A stretch of 40,233 nucleotides of DNA from assembly GCA_041672465.1 (NCBI GenBank), contig JBAYZO010000010.1, positions 1-40,233 of the forward strand, given 5' to 3'. Both the position numbers and the translations under genes were made by a program. Shown piece by piece: positions 22,813 to 30,357 of the stretch (positions within the stretch are counted from its first letter, which is position 1; each line of letters opens with the position of its first letter). A model generated the notes under the pieces. The model had not been told where the DNA came from. It searched no databases and was given only the letters and a program-made list of their open reading frames with translations. This stretch comes from UBA1206 sp041672465 (GTDB lineage Bacteria > Bacillota > Clostridia > Oscillospirales > CAG-382).

Positions 22813-23793
22813 ATGAAAAAAACCTTATTAACCGTTTTTATCGCGCTGGCTTGTCTTACCGCCGTTTTTCTTTCGTCCTGCTCGGACACCGGCAAAACAG
22901 ATAAGTACACGGTCGGCATCTGCCAGCTCGCGCCGCACCCCGCTCTCGACGAGGCGACCCGCGGCTTTAAGGAAGCGCTCACCGAAAAGTTAGGCGACAA
23001 AGTTACGTTTAACTACCAGAACGCCGCCGGTGACCCGGCAACAAGCTCCACCATTTGCTCTAACTTTGTGGCGTCCGGAGTGGATTTGATTATGGCAAAC
23101 GCCACCACCGCGCTCCAAGCGGCATCATCCGCTACGGCGAAAATCCCCATTATCGGGACGTCGATCACAGACTACGCCACCGCGCTTGACATTGAAAACT
23201 GGACGGGCGCCACCGGCAAAAACATCTCCGGCACCTCTGACCTCGCCCCGCTTGACAAGCAGGCTGAAATGGTCGCCGAACTCTTCCCCGCCGAAACTCA
23301 CGGCGTGGCGGGAATCCTTTACTGCTCGGGTGAGCCGAACTCGATTTATCAGGTAAACGTGGTCAAGCCAAAGCTTGAAAGTTTGGGGTACACGGTTAAA
23401 ACTTTCGCGTTTTCGGATTCCAACGACGTCGCCAGCGTCACGCAGCTTGCCTGCAACGAATGCGACGTGCTCTACATCCCCACCGACAACACGGCGGCCG
23501 AGTGCGCCGAGGCAATCAACAACGTCGCTCTCCCCGCGGGTAAGCCGATAATCGCCGGCGAGGAAAACATATGCAGGGCTTGCGGAGTGGCGACGCTTTC
23601 AATCAGCTACTACGACATCGGCTACAAAGCCGGCCTTATGGCATATGAAGTGCTTACCGGGAAAGCCGACATTAAAACGCTTGACATTCAGTTTGCCGCG
23701 TCGGTGACAAAAATGTATAACTCCGCCATCGCGACGGCTCTTGGCGTCACCATTCCCGAAGGCTATGAAGTAATAGCTGAACTTGAAGGCTAA
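22813..23793 (+). CDS. ABC transporter substrate-binding lipoprotein, TrpX type
   Basis: 326-residue lipoprotein (lipobox ending at Cys23, VFLSSC) of the TrpX/PF04392-like family of amino-acid binding proteins. Typical features: YTVGICQLAPHPALDEATRGF at the mature start, repeated Rossmann-like segments such as DLIMANATTALQAASSATA (about 93-111) and PIIGTSITDY, and the late CDVLYIPTDNTAAECAEAI. Neighbouring permease and ATPase genes complete the importer. The T-box upstream predicts tyrosine as cargo rather than the tryptophan of characterised relatives; that is inference from the specifier. ATG with GGAG nine bases upstream. Confidence 0.9.
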   Translation: MKKTLLTVFIALACLTAVFLSSCSDTGKTDKYTVGICQLAPHPALDEATRGFKEALTEKLGDKVTFNYQNAAGDPATSSTICSNFVASGVDLIMANATTALQAASSATAKIPIIGTSITDYATALDIENWTGATGKNISGTSDLAPLDKQAEMVAELFPAETHGVAGILYCSGEPNSIYQVNVVKPKLESLGYTVKTFAFSDSNDVASVTQLACNECDVLYIPTDNTAAECAEAINNVALPAGKPIIAGEENICRACGVATLSISYYDIGYKAGLMAYEVLTGKADIKTLDIQFAASVTKMYNSAIATALGVTIPEGYEVIAELEG

Positions 23794-23836
23794 AGCTTTC
23801 AACCCTTAAAATAATACAACAAACGCCTGAAAAGCC

Positions 23837-23866
23837 GGCGCTTTTAGCTGAAAGGTTAAAAGCGCC
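23837..23866 (+). other. Intercistronic hairpin between binding protein and permease genes
   Basis: GGCGCTTTTA (23837-23846) pairs perfectly with TAAAAGCGCC (23857-23866) around a 10-base loop, with no T tract after it. It resembles 3'-end stabilising hairpins that keep binding-protein mRNA in excess over the membrane components. Confidence 0.6.
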
Positions 23867-23915
23867 CGCTTGGGGCGACTTTAAAAGCCAAAAGACAAAG
23901 GAGATTTAATTTTAA

Positions 23916-24884
23916 ATGCTCGCGTATTTTTCTTCCCTTGACCCGGTTCATCTTTTTAACAGTCTCCCCGGCGGAGTGGCTCAGGGTTTGGTTTGGGGTG
24001 TTATGGCGCTCGGCGTGTATATCACTTTCAGGCTGCTAAATATCGCCGACCTGACGGTTGACGGCTCCTTTGCCTTGGGGGGCGCGGTGACGGTTATGCT
24101 TATCGTCTCGGGCACGCCCGCGCCGCTGGCGCTTGTTATCGCCGTCGCCGCGGGGATGCTCGCCGGGTTTTTTACCGGGGTGCTCCACACCGCGCTCGGG
24201 ATACCCGCCATACTCGCCGGAATCCTCACCCAATTCGCCCTTTATTCGATAAATCTGCGAATAATGGACGGAGCCGCCAACAAGGCGCTGAATGTTGACA
24301 AATACAACCTTATTATATCCTCGCGGTATATTTCAACCGCCATTTTGGTGGAGATTGTTTTCGCCGTTTTGCTCATCGGACTGCTTTACTGGTTTTTCGG
24401 CACCGAAGTCGGCTGCTCGCTCCGCGCCACGGGCAACAACACCGCCATGAGCAAGGCGCAGGGGATAAACATTAACCGCACAAAGGTTTTGGGGCTTGCT
24501 CTCTCAAACGGGCTTGTCGCGCTGTCGGGCGGGCTTATGTCACAGTACCAAGGCTACGCCGACATTAACATGGGGAGAGGCGCTATCGTGATAGGGCTCG
24601 CGGCGGTTATAATAGGGGAGATTTTAGGCGGGGCGCTGTTTAGAAAACGCCTTAATTTCGCCGGGTCTTTGGGGTTTGTCATTAGCGGCGGGGTGATTTA
24701 TTATATGGTGGTTAACTTTGTGCTCTGGCTTAAGCTTAACACAAACGACCTTAAACTGTTCACCGCCGTTGTCGTGGCGCTCTTCCTCGCCGCGCCTTAT
24801 CTTTCGGGGCAGGCGAAGAGCTCTTTCCGCAAAGCGGGGAAAAACGCGGTAAACCCAAAGGGAAAGGATAACGGCAATGCTTGA
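23916..24884 (+). CDS. ABC transporter permease, TrpY type
   Basis: 322-residue polytopic permease of the branched-chain-like (BPD_transp_2) group. About eight or nine membrane segments are predicted. Motifs shared with the family: GVMALGVYITFRLLNIADLT near 28-47, VDGSFALGGAV near 48-58, and the cytoplasmic coupling loop GCSLRATGNNTAMSKAQGIN near 167-186, which should contact the ATPase. The ATG at 23916 follows AAAGGAG by 12 bases. Its stop overlaps the ATPase start by 8 bp. The C-terminal 25 residues are basic and cytoplasmic. Confidence 0.93.
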   Translation: MLAYFSSLDPVHLFNSLPGGVAQGLVWGVMALGVYITFRLLNIADLTVDGSFALGGAVTVMLIVSGTPAPLALVIAVAAGMLAGFFTGVLHTALGIPAILAGILTQFALYSINLRIMDGAANKALNVDKYNLIISSRYISTAILVEIVFAVLLIGLLYWFFGTEVGCSLRATGNNTAMSKAQGININRTKVLGLALSNGLVALSGGLMSQYQGYADINMGRGAIVIGLAAVIIGEILGGALFRKRLNFAGSLGFVISGGVIYYMVVNFVLWLKLNTNDLKLFTAVVVALFLAAPYLSGQAKSSFRKAGKNAVNPKGKDNGNA

Positions 24885-25671
24885 GGTAAAAGGGATAAGC
24901 AAAACATTCAACCCCGGCACGATAAACGAGAAAAACGCCCTGAACGGCATTGACCTTGTCTTGAACGAGGGCGATTTTGTCACCGTTATCGGCGGAAACG
25001 GGGCGGGAAAATCAACGCTCCTCAACGCTGTCGCGGGGACATGGCCGGTCGATTGCGGGAAGATTGTCATAGATCAAAAAGACGTGACGGGGCTCCCCGA
25101 ACATAAGAGAGCGCTGTTCTTGGGGCGGGTGTTTCAAGACCCGATGACGGGGACTGCCTCTAATATGGGGATAGAAGAAAACCTCGCGCTGGCGCTGAGA
25201 CGGGGGAAAACCCGCACGCTGAGGTGGGGGATAAGCAAAAAAGAGCGCGTAAAATATAAGGAAGCCCTCGCCGAGCTGGATTTGGGGCTTGAGACGCGGC
25301 TTACCACAAAGGTGGGGCTCCTCTCCGGCGGGCAAAGGCAGGCGCTGACAATTCTTATGGCGACCTTGAAAAAGCCAAAGCTCCTTTTGCTTGACGAGCA
25401 CACCGCCGCTCTTGACCCCAAGACGGCGATAAAAGTTTTACTTCTAACGGAAAAATTAATTTCCGAGCACGCGCTCACCGCGCTTATGGTCACCCATAAC
25501 ATGCGTGACGCGATTAAGCACGGCAACCGGCTTATAATGATGAACGACGGAAAGATAACGCTTGATATTTCGGGCGAGGAAAAGAAAAAGCTGACCGTCG
25601 AGACGCTCCTTGAAAAGTTTTCGCAGTCCGGCGGAGGAGAGTTCGCCAACGATAGGGCGCTGCTCTCTTAA
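24877..25671 (+). CDS. ABC transporter ATPase, TrpZ type
   Basis: 264-residue ATPase subunit. Walker A GGNGAGKST at 39-47, Q-loop in VFQDP (about 85-89), signature LSGGQ at 149-153, Walker B LLLLDEH at 169-175 and switch His in VTHN (about 207-210) are all intact. It energises the importer formed with the two preceding genes. It overlaps the permease gene by 8 bp and is the last gene of the T-box operon, which ends at the terminator at 25700-25729. Confidence 0.96.
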   Translation: MLEVKGISKTFNPGTINEKNALNGIDLVLNEGDFVTVIGGNGAGKSTLLNAVAGTWPVDCGKIVIDQKDVTGLPEHKRALFLGRVFQDPMTGTASNMGIEENLALALRRGKTRTLRWGISKKERVKYKEALAELDLGLETRLTTKVGLLSGGQRQALTILMATLKKPKLLLLDEHTAALDPKTAIKVLLLTEKLISEHALTALMVTHNMRDAIKHGNRLIMMNDGKITLDISGEEKKKLTVETLLEKFSQSGGGEFANDRALLS

Positions 25672-25699
25672 AGGTCAGACGAAAAACAAAATATTTTTA

Positions 25700-25729
25700 C
25701 CCCCGCCTTAAAATTTTGGCGGGGGTTTT
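25700..25729 (+). terminator. Rho-independent terminator of the T-box transporter operon
   Basis: CCCCCGCC (25700-25707) pairs with GGCGGGGG (25718-25725), a 10-base AT-rich loop, then TTTT. The T run is short but the stem is very GC-rich. Confidence 0.8.
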
Positions 25730-25853
25730 GCTATAATTTCAGTTTTATTCTTGTTTTTCCCGCAAAAACCTTTTTTTAGGCTATGTTTGCCGGGTTTGCA
25801 AATAAAGGATGAAAGAGATTTGTTCTTTTCTTGCAAAAGGATATGAAATTCTA

Positions 25854-25882
25854 TTGAATAACTAATTAATTTGTGATATAAT
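25854..25882 (+). promoter_or_regulatory. Sigma-A promoter of ilvE
   Basis: -35 TTGAAT (25854-25859), 17 bp spacer, consensus -10 TATAAT (25877-25882). The leader is about 96 nt, with a small GGGGT/ACCCC hairpin near 25896-25914 and a palindrome AAGCCGGCTT at 25927-25936. I find no leader peptide rich in Leu/Ile/Val and no T-box. The rest of the gap 25730-25853 shows nothing recognisable. Confidence 0.7.
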
Positions 25883-25984
25883 CAGACCTTGTTAAGGGGT
25901 TTTAATTTTACCCCCGAAAAGCGGAAAAGCCGGCTTATATTATTCAACCCGATATTATAAACACCCTCAGGAGGAAACATATAT

Positions 25985-27058
25985 ATGGAAATCAAATTAA
26001 CGAAAAACACTTCTCCCTCACTAAAGCCCGACCCGGACAAGCTTGGGTTTGGCAAGCTCTTTACCGACCATATGTTTATCTGCGACTATTCAACGTCAAA
26101 GGGCTGGCATAACGCGAGGGTTGAACCTTTCCGCAACCTTTCGCTCTCCCCCGCCTGCGCCGTGTTTCACTACGCGCAAGCGATGTTTGAGGGGCTTAAG
26201 GCCTATAAAACCAAAGACGGCAGGGTGCTGCTGTTCAGGCCGGACAAGAATATCGAGCGGCTCAACAACACAAACGAGAGGATGTGCATACCGAAAATTG
26301 ACCCGGGTTTCGCGCTGGAGGCGATTAAAACGATTGTCAGGGTCGACTGTGGCTGGATACCCTCCGCGCCCGGCACTTCTCTTTACATAAGGCCGTTTAT
26401 AATAGCGACCGACCCTTTTCTCGGGGTGCATCCCTCCCATAACTATATGTTTATAATTATTCTTTCGCCGTCGGGCAACTACTACGCGGCGGGGCTTGAC
26501 CCGGTTAAGATAGTCGTTGAGGACGAATATGTCAGAGCCGTGAGGGGGGGCACGGGCTACGCCAAAGTCGGCGGAAACTACGCCGCGTCCCTTATCGGGC
26601 AGAAAAAGGCCGAAGAAAACGGCTACGCGCAGGTGCTTTGGCTTGATGGGATTCATCACAAATATATTGACGAAGTGGGCGCGATGAACGTCTTCTTTAA
26701 AATAGACGGCGAGATAATCACTCCGGCGCTTGAGGGGAGCATTCTCCCCGGCGTTACCCGCAGGTCGGTAATTGAGCTGTTGACGGGAAAAGGCTATAAA
26801 GTGACCGAAAGACGGATTTCCATAGACGAGGTTTACGCCGCCGCCAGTGACGGCAGGCTTGACGAAATGTTCGGCACGGGAACGGCGGCTGTTATCTCCC
26901 CGGTCGGAGAGCTGGCGTGGGGCGGCAAGAAAATGAAAATCAACGACTTTAAGATCGGCCCTATCGCCTCGTTCCTCTATAAAGAGCTGACGGATATTCA
27001 GTGGGGGAGGGTTGACGACGTAAACGGCTGGACCGTGGAGGTATGCTGCAATCCATGA
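25985..27058 (+). CDS. ilvE: Branched-chain amino acid aminotransferase
   Basis: 357-residue fold-type IV PLP enzyme of the long (eukaryote-like, group II) BCAT class, transferring amino groups between Leu/Ile/Val and 2-oxoglutarate. The substrate-side YAQAMFEGLKAYKTKDG lies at about 63-79. The PLP-lysine motif GGTGYAKVGGNYAASL has Lys194. The Glu-bearing YIDEVGAMNVFF segment and GSILPGVTRRSVIEL at about 250-264 fit the family, and a GTGTAAVISPVG block follows. GGAGG lies before the ATG. Its 3' end overlaps the start of the DUF3810 gene, so both are in one transcript. Confidence 0.96.
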   Translation: MEIKLTKNTSPSLKPDPDKLGFGKLFTDHMFICDYSTSKGWHNARVEPFRNLSLSPACAVFHYAQAMFEGLKAYKTKDGRVLLFRPDKNIERLNNTNERMCIPKIDPGFALEAIKTIVRVDCGWIPSAPGTSLYIRPFIIATDPFLGVHPSHNYMFIIILSPSGNYYAAGLDPVKIVVEDEYVRAVRGGTGYAKVGGNYAASLIGQKKAEENGYAQVLWLDGIHHKYIDEVGAMNVFFKIDGEIITPALEGSILPGVTRRSVIELLTGKGYKVTERRISIDEVYAAASDGRLDEMFGTGTAAVISPVGELAWGGKKMKINDFKIGPIASFLYKELTDIQWGRVDDVNGWTVEVCCNP

Positions 27059-28215
27059 AAACCTTCGCGAAGGCTTTAAATTTAATAAAAAAAACTTTGC
27101 GCGGCTCGCTTTTGGAAAAACCGAAAAGGCTTGTGGTTTTAATGCTGCTTTTGTTTTCCGCCGCCGTATATCTCACTGCGCGGTTTTCGGTTGGGTTTGC
27201 CGAGTTCTGGGCTAGATATCCCTCCGCTTCGCTTAGATACATATTGGCAAAGGTCACTTCCCTTTTCCCCTTTTCGCTTGCGGAGGTTCTTATTATCGCA
27301 TCGGCGGCGGGGGTTGTAATAATTTGCCTTGCGTTGCTGTTTGCCATATTCAGAAAAAAGCCGAGATCTCCGCTTCTTAAAAAATCGGCTAAGTGTGCCG
27401 CTTGTATTGCGCTGGCGGTGGCTTTTACCTTTCTTTTAGGGTTCGGGCCGCTTTATTTCAGAAAAACGCTCCCCGAAAATCTGTCTCTTGAAAAAGAGCC
27501 CTTGTCGGGCGAAATGCTTTATGAAACCGCCGTCTGGCTGGCGGGTGAAATAGACAAACTAATCCCTTTCATATCCTTCGCTGCCTCGGGGGAATCCCAT
27601 ATGCCATATTCGTTTGACCGCCTTGAAACGCTGGTAAACCGCGCTTTCGCGGATTTCGCGAAAGATAAGGCCTTTTTGGGCATGTTTACCTCGCGGGTAA
27701 AACCGGTGGCGCTGTCAAACCTTATGACTTACACACATATTTCGGGTGTGTATACGTTTTTCACGGGGGAGGCTAATGTTAACGTAAACTACCCCGATTT
27801 TATTATTCCCTTTACGATAGCGCATGAGATGGCGCACCAGAGAGGTATAGCGCGGGAGGACGAGGCCAATTTTGTGGCGTTTTTGGTGTGCGTAAACAGC
27901 GGCGACCCATATATCCGTTACAGCGGGTACATAAACGTGCTTAACGAAGTGACGCCCGCGCTTTATTCCGCCGACAAGCAGCTTTATAAGGATTTCAGAA
28001 ACAATTATTACGGCGAAAAGATAGCGGATGAAATGTCCGCGTATTCGGTTTTCTTTGAAAAATACCGCAAATCCCCCGCCGCGAAGGTGGTTACCAAAAC
28101 CAACAACGCGTTTTTATCCTCACAGAAGGTTGATTCCGGGGTGAAGAGCTATGGGCTTGTGGCGGATCTCGCCGCCGCTTATTACAAGGCGGTAATTGGT
28201 AACAACGCGAATTAA
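27055..28215 (+). CDS. DUF3810-family membrane protein with an HExxH motif
   Basis: About 386 residues. Three hydrophobic segments fill the N-terminal third (around 26-46, 74-99 and 112-136, counting from the ATG at 27055). A long domain then carries HEMAHQRGIAREDEANF with HExxH at about 257-261 and nearby acids that could complete a zinc site. This matches DUF3810, a family with zinc-protease-like motifs but, to my knowledge, no defined role. The ATG at 27055 overlaps the ilvE TGA (ATGA) and has GGAGG 13 bases upstream. The ATG at 27043 is possible but sits one base from that GGAGG, too close to be used well. Peptidase activity is inferred from the motif only. Confidence 0.85.
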   Translation: MKTFAKALNLIKKTLRGSLLEKPKRLVVLMLLLFSAAVYLTARFSVGFAEFWARYPSASLRYILAKVTSLFPFSLAEVLIIASAAGVVIICLALLFAIFRKKPRSPLLKKSAKCAACIALAVAFTFLLGFGPLYFRKTLPENLSLEKEPLSGEMLYETAVWLAGEIDKLIPFISFAASGESHMPYSFDRLETLVNRAFADFAKDKAFLGMFTSRVKPVALSNLMTYTHISGVYTFFTGEANVNVNYPDFIIPFTIAHEMAHQRGIAREDEANFVAFLVCVNSGDPYIRYSGYINVLNEVTPALYSADKQLYKDFRNNYYGEKIADEMSAYSVFFEKYRKSPAAKVVTKTNNAFLSSQKVDSGVKSYGLVADLAAAYYKAVIGNNAN

Positions 28216-28249
28216 TCATAAAAATGATATATAATTTTATAAAAACATA

Positions 28250-28278
28250 CCAAAAGCCCCGAAAAACGGGGCTTTTGG
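28250..28278. terminator. Bidirectional terminator between DUF3810 and the permease operon
   Basis: CCAAAAGCCCCG / CGGGGCTTTTGG, 12 bp perfect stem with a 5-base A loop. Minus-strand readout continues into TATGTTTTTAT; plus-strand T content is within the stem end. It closes both convergent transcripts. Confidence 0.85.
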
Positions 28279-28314
28279 CTTTATTAAAACAAAAGGTGAA
28301 AACTTACTGAAACG

Positions 28315-29358
28315 CTAACCTGTTATGCCGCTGCGCTCAACGCCTTCGATAAGCGTCCTTTGCGCGAACATATAGAGGATAACTATCGGCGCGAGGATTA
28401 ACAGCCCGCAGGTGTTTCTGATTGCCGCCTCATATGTCGTCTTGGCGGCGTAATCCGTGTCAAGGGATCTCGGCACCGCGACGATGTCGGGGAGCAGCAC
28501 GGTCTTACCGGCGGTGTTGCTGAAAAACAAGTCGACATAGAACATATCCGTCCACTGCCACGAGAACGCGAACATAAAGATTGTCACCATCATCGGAACC
28601 GACATCGGGATAATGATTTTGATAAAAGTCTTAAACACGCCGGCGCCGTCGACATAGGCGGCTTCCTCAAGCTCGTCGGGAACGCCCTTAAAATACTGGC
28701 GCATGATAAATATATACAGCCCGTTTTTAAAAGCAAGCCCGCAGAACGACAGTATCCCCAGCGGCCAGTATGTATTCAGCAGGTTGGCGATGGCGGGGGT
28801 TGCCTCTTTTGAAAGTCCGAACGCCTTAGCCACAGCCCCGTAGATGCCCCAAAAATCAAAATATCTGAACTGCATATACAATGACATTTGAATTGATTGG
28901 TGGGGGACGACCATGGTAAACACAACCGCGAGGAACAGCACGCCTTTAAACTTAAAGTTAAACTTGGCGAACCCGTAACCCACGATAGCGCAGGTCAGCA
29001 TTTGAACTATACCGCAGAGCGCCGAGAGCGTGGTGGTGTTTAGGAGCGCCGACCAATACTTGTTGTCGTTGATAATCGCCTTGTAGGTGTCAAGCGTTGG
29101 GTATTTTGGTATAAGCTTAACCATAACGTCGACAAAGTCGTTTCTGCTCATAAACGAACCCGAGATTTTTGAAAAGTACGGGAGGAGAATGACATATGAT
29201 ATGCCGACCAAAAGCACAAGCCTGAACACTGACCAGATAATTTTCTGGAGGAAGAACATTGTCAGGTATTTGTAGCGCAGGAGTACCCAAAATGAAGTTT
29301 TTTCGTCAAAGACGCGGAGCGAAGGGTCGATTTTGACTTTTCTTTCTGCTTTATCCAT
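28315..29358 (-). CDS. Carbohydrate ABC transporter permease, MalG-like (second pair)
   Basis: 347-residue CUT1-type permease with six predicted membrane segments. The EAA coupling motif is EEAAYVDGAGVFKTFIKIII near 231-250. The N-terminal extension of about 35 residues is longer than usual for MalG proteins and largely charged. The family normally pairs with a MalF-like subunit, here the gene 12 bp upstream, and an MsmX-type shared ATPase. It is the last gene of the operon, ending at a terminator. Substrate is unknown; saccharide is inferred from family. Confidence 0.9.
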   Translation of the reverse strand: MDKAERKVKIDPSLRVFDEKTSFWVLLRYKYLTMFFLQKIIWSVFRLVLLVGISYVILLPYFSKISGSFMSRNDFVDVMVKLIPKYPTLDTYKAIINDNKYWSALLNTTTLSALCGIVQMLTCAIVGYGFAKFNFKFKGVLFLAVVFTMVVPHQSIQMSLYMQFRYFDFWGIYGAVAKAFGLSKEATPAIANLLNTYWPLGILSFCGLAFKNGLYIFIMRQYFKGVPDELEEAAYVDGAGVFKTFIKIIIPMSVPMMVTIFMFAFSWQWTDMFYVDLFFSNTAGKTVLLPDIVAVPRSLDTDYAAKTTYEAAIRNTCGLLILAPIVILYMFAQRTLIEGVERSGITG

Positions 29359-29370
29359 TTCAGATACCTC

Positions 29371-30357
29371 CTAATCCCTTCTCTGATAAAAGATGTAGGC
29401 CGAGAGTATTCCCGCCACAAGCGCCAAGATCATCAGCACCAGCAGGAAATATACCCAGCTCATCGCCGTGGAGCGCACGTTGCCGCCGGCGCTGGAATAT
29501 ACGTTGTTTATAAACCTTATAACCGAGTTTGACTGAGAAGTGAAAGAGTCTATAACCGTATACACGGTGTTTACGAAGATCATGGGGGATATCATCGGGA
29601 AAGTGATCTTCCAGAAGATTTCCCATGAGCTCGCGCCCTCTATTTTGCAGGATTCGTAAATCGCCGGGGAAATAGACTGGAGCCCCGCGAGGAAGATGAG
29701 CATCTGCACCCCGGATTTATTGATAATGCTGTAAACGCTGTTTACGATTCCCGTGACATAGCCGACAAGCTCGTTCCCCACCTTCATACCGGAAAAGAAC
29801 CGCTGCATGTCCATCATCGACACAATCTGTGTTCCGACGTTGGCCGTGGACGTCATGGTGCCGGAAGTGAAGTCCGACATTGTCGACTGGGCTTCCGCAA
29901 GTATGTTTTGCAGGTCAATGGATTCGATAATACCGGTGGAAACAATGACCGGGATAAAGAATATAGCCCTGAAAAACGCCCTGCCCTTCATCTTCTGATT
30001 TAGCAGCACCGCCATAAACAGCGAGAAGATGACTATCGCGGGGATGTTGAAGATAAGGTCTTTAATGCTTCCGATAAGCGTTTGGGTGAAGTCAACGTTT
30101 TCAAAAAACGCGTACGAGTAGTTTTCCAGCCCCACCCAGATGGCGTTGTAACCGCCGCCCCTTACGGGTTCGATCTTAACAAAGCTGAAGTAAATGGAAT
30201 CGACAATCATAGGGAGATAAATAAGGAAGAAACCTAACAAGAACGGCGCTACGAAAAGCCAGCCGAGCCTTGCTTTTTTCTTATTGAGCGATTGCACGCT
30301 CTTCTTGGGAGGGGCAATGGTGTCCTTGGCTGTGCCCCGCCTTTTTGCTTTATCCAT
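29371..30357 (-). CDS. Carbohydrate ABC transporter permease, MalF-like (second pair)
   Basis: 328-residue permease with about six membrane segments. A basic cytoplasmic N-terminus (about 1-30) precedes LGWLFVAPFLLGFFLIYLPM (about 32-51). The EAA motif is YESCKIEGASSWEIFWKITF near 234-253. A long periplasmic loop around 140-190 (QNILAEAQSTMSDFTSGTM) is larger than in typical MalF-like subunits of this size. The start overlaps the end of the DUF5696 gene by 8 bp, so translation is coupled. Together with the following gene it forms the operon's second complete permease pair. Confidence 0.9.
   Translation of the reverse strand: MDKAKRRGTAKDTIAPPKKSVQSLNKKKARLGWLFVAPFLLGFFLIYLPMIVDSIYFSFVKIEPVRGGGYNAIWVGLENYSYAFFENVDFTQTLIGSIKDLIFNIPAIVIFSLFMAVLLNQKMKGRAFFRAIFFIPVIVSTGIIESIDLQNILAEAQSTMSDFTSGTMTSTANVGTQIVSMMDMQRFFSGMKVGNELVGYVTGIVNSVYSIINKSGVQMLIFLAGLQSISPAIYESCKIEGASSWEIFWKITFPMISPMIFVNTVYTVIDSFTSQSNSVIRFINNVYSSAGGNVRSTAMSWVYFLLVLMILALVAGILSAYIFYQRRD

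Noticed and set aside
17680..25940. Recurring AAGCCGGC-like motif (near 17686, 23832, 25927 and the 19290 palindrome) as a shared regulatory site
   Set aside because: GCCGGC is frequent in this base composition, positions relative to promoters differ, and only the 19290 copy is well placed; not enough for a regulon claim.
25889..25984. Possible attenuator or leader peptide before ilvE
   Set aside because: No short open frame enriched in Leu, Ile or Val and no terminator with a T tract; only small hairpins.
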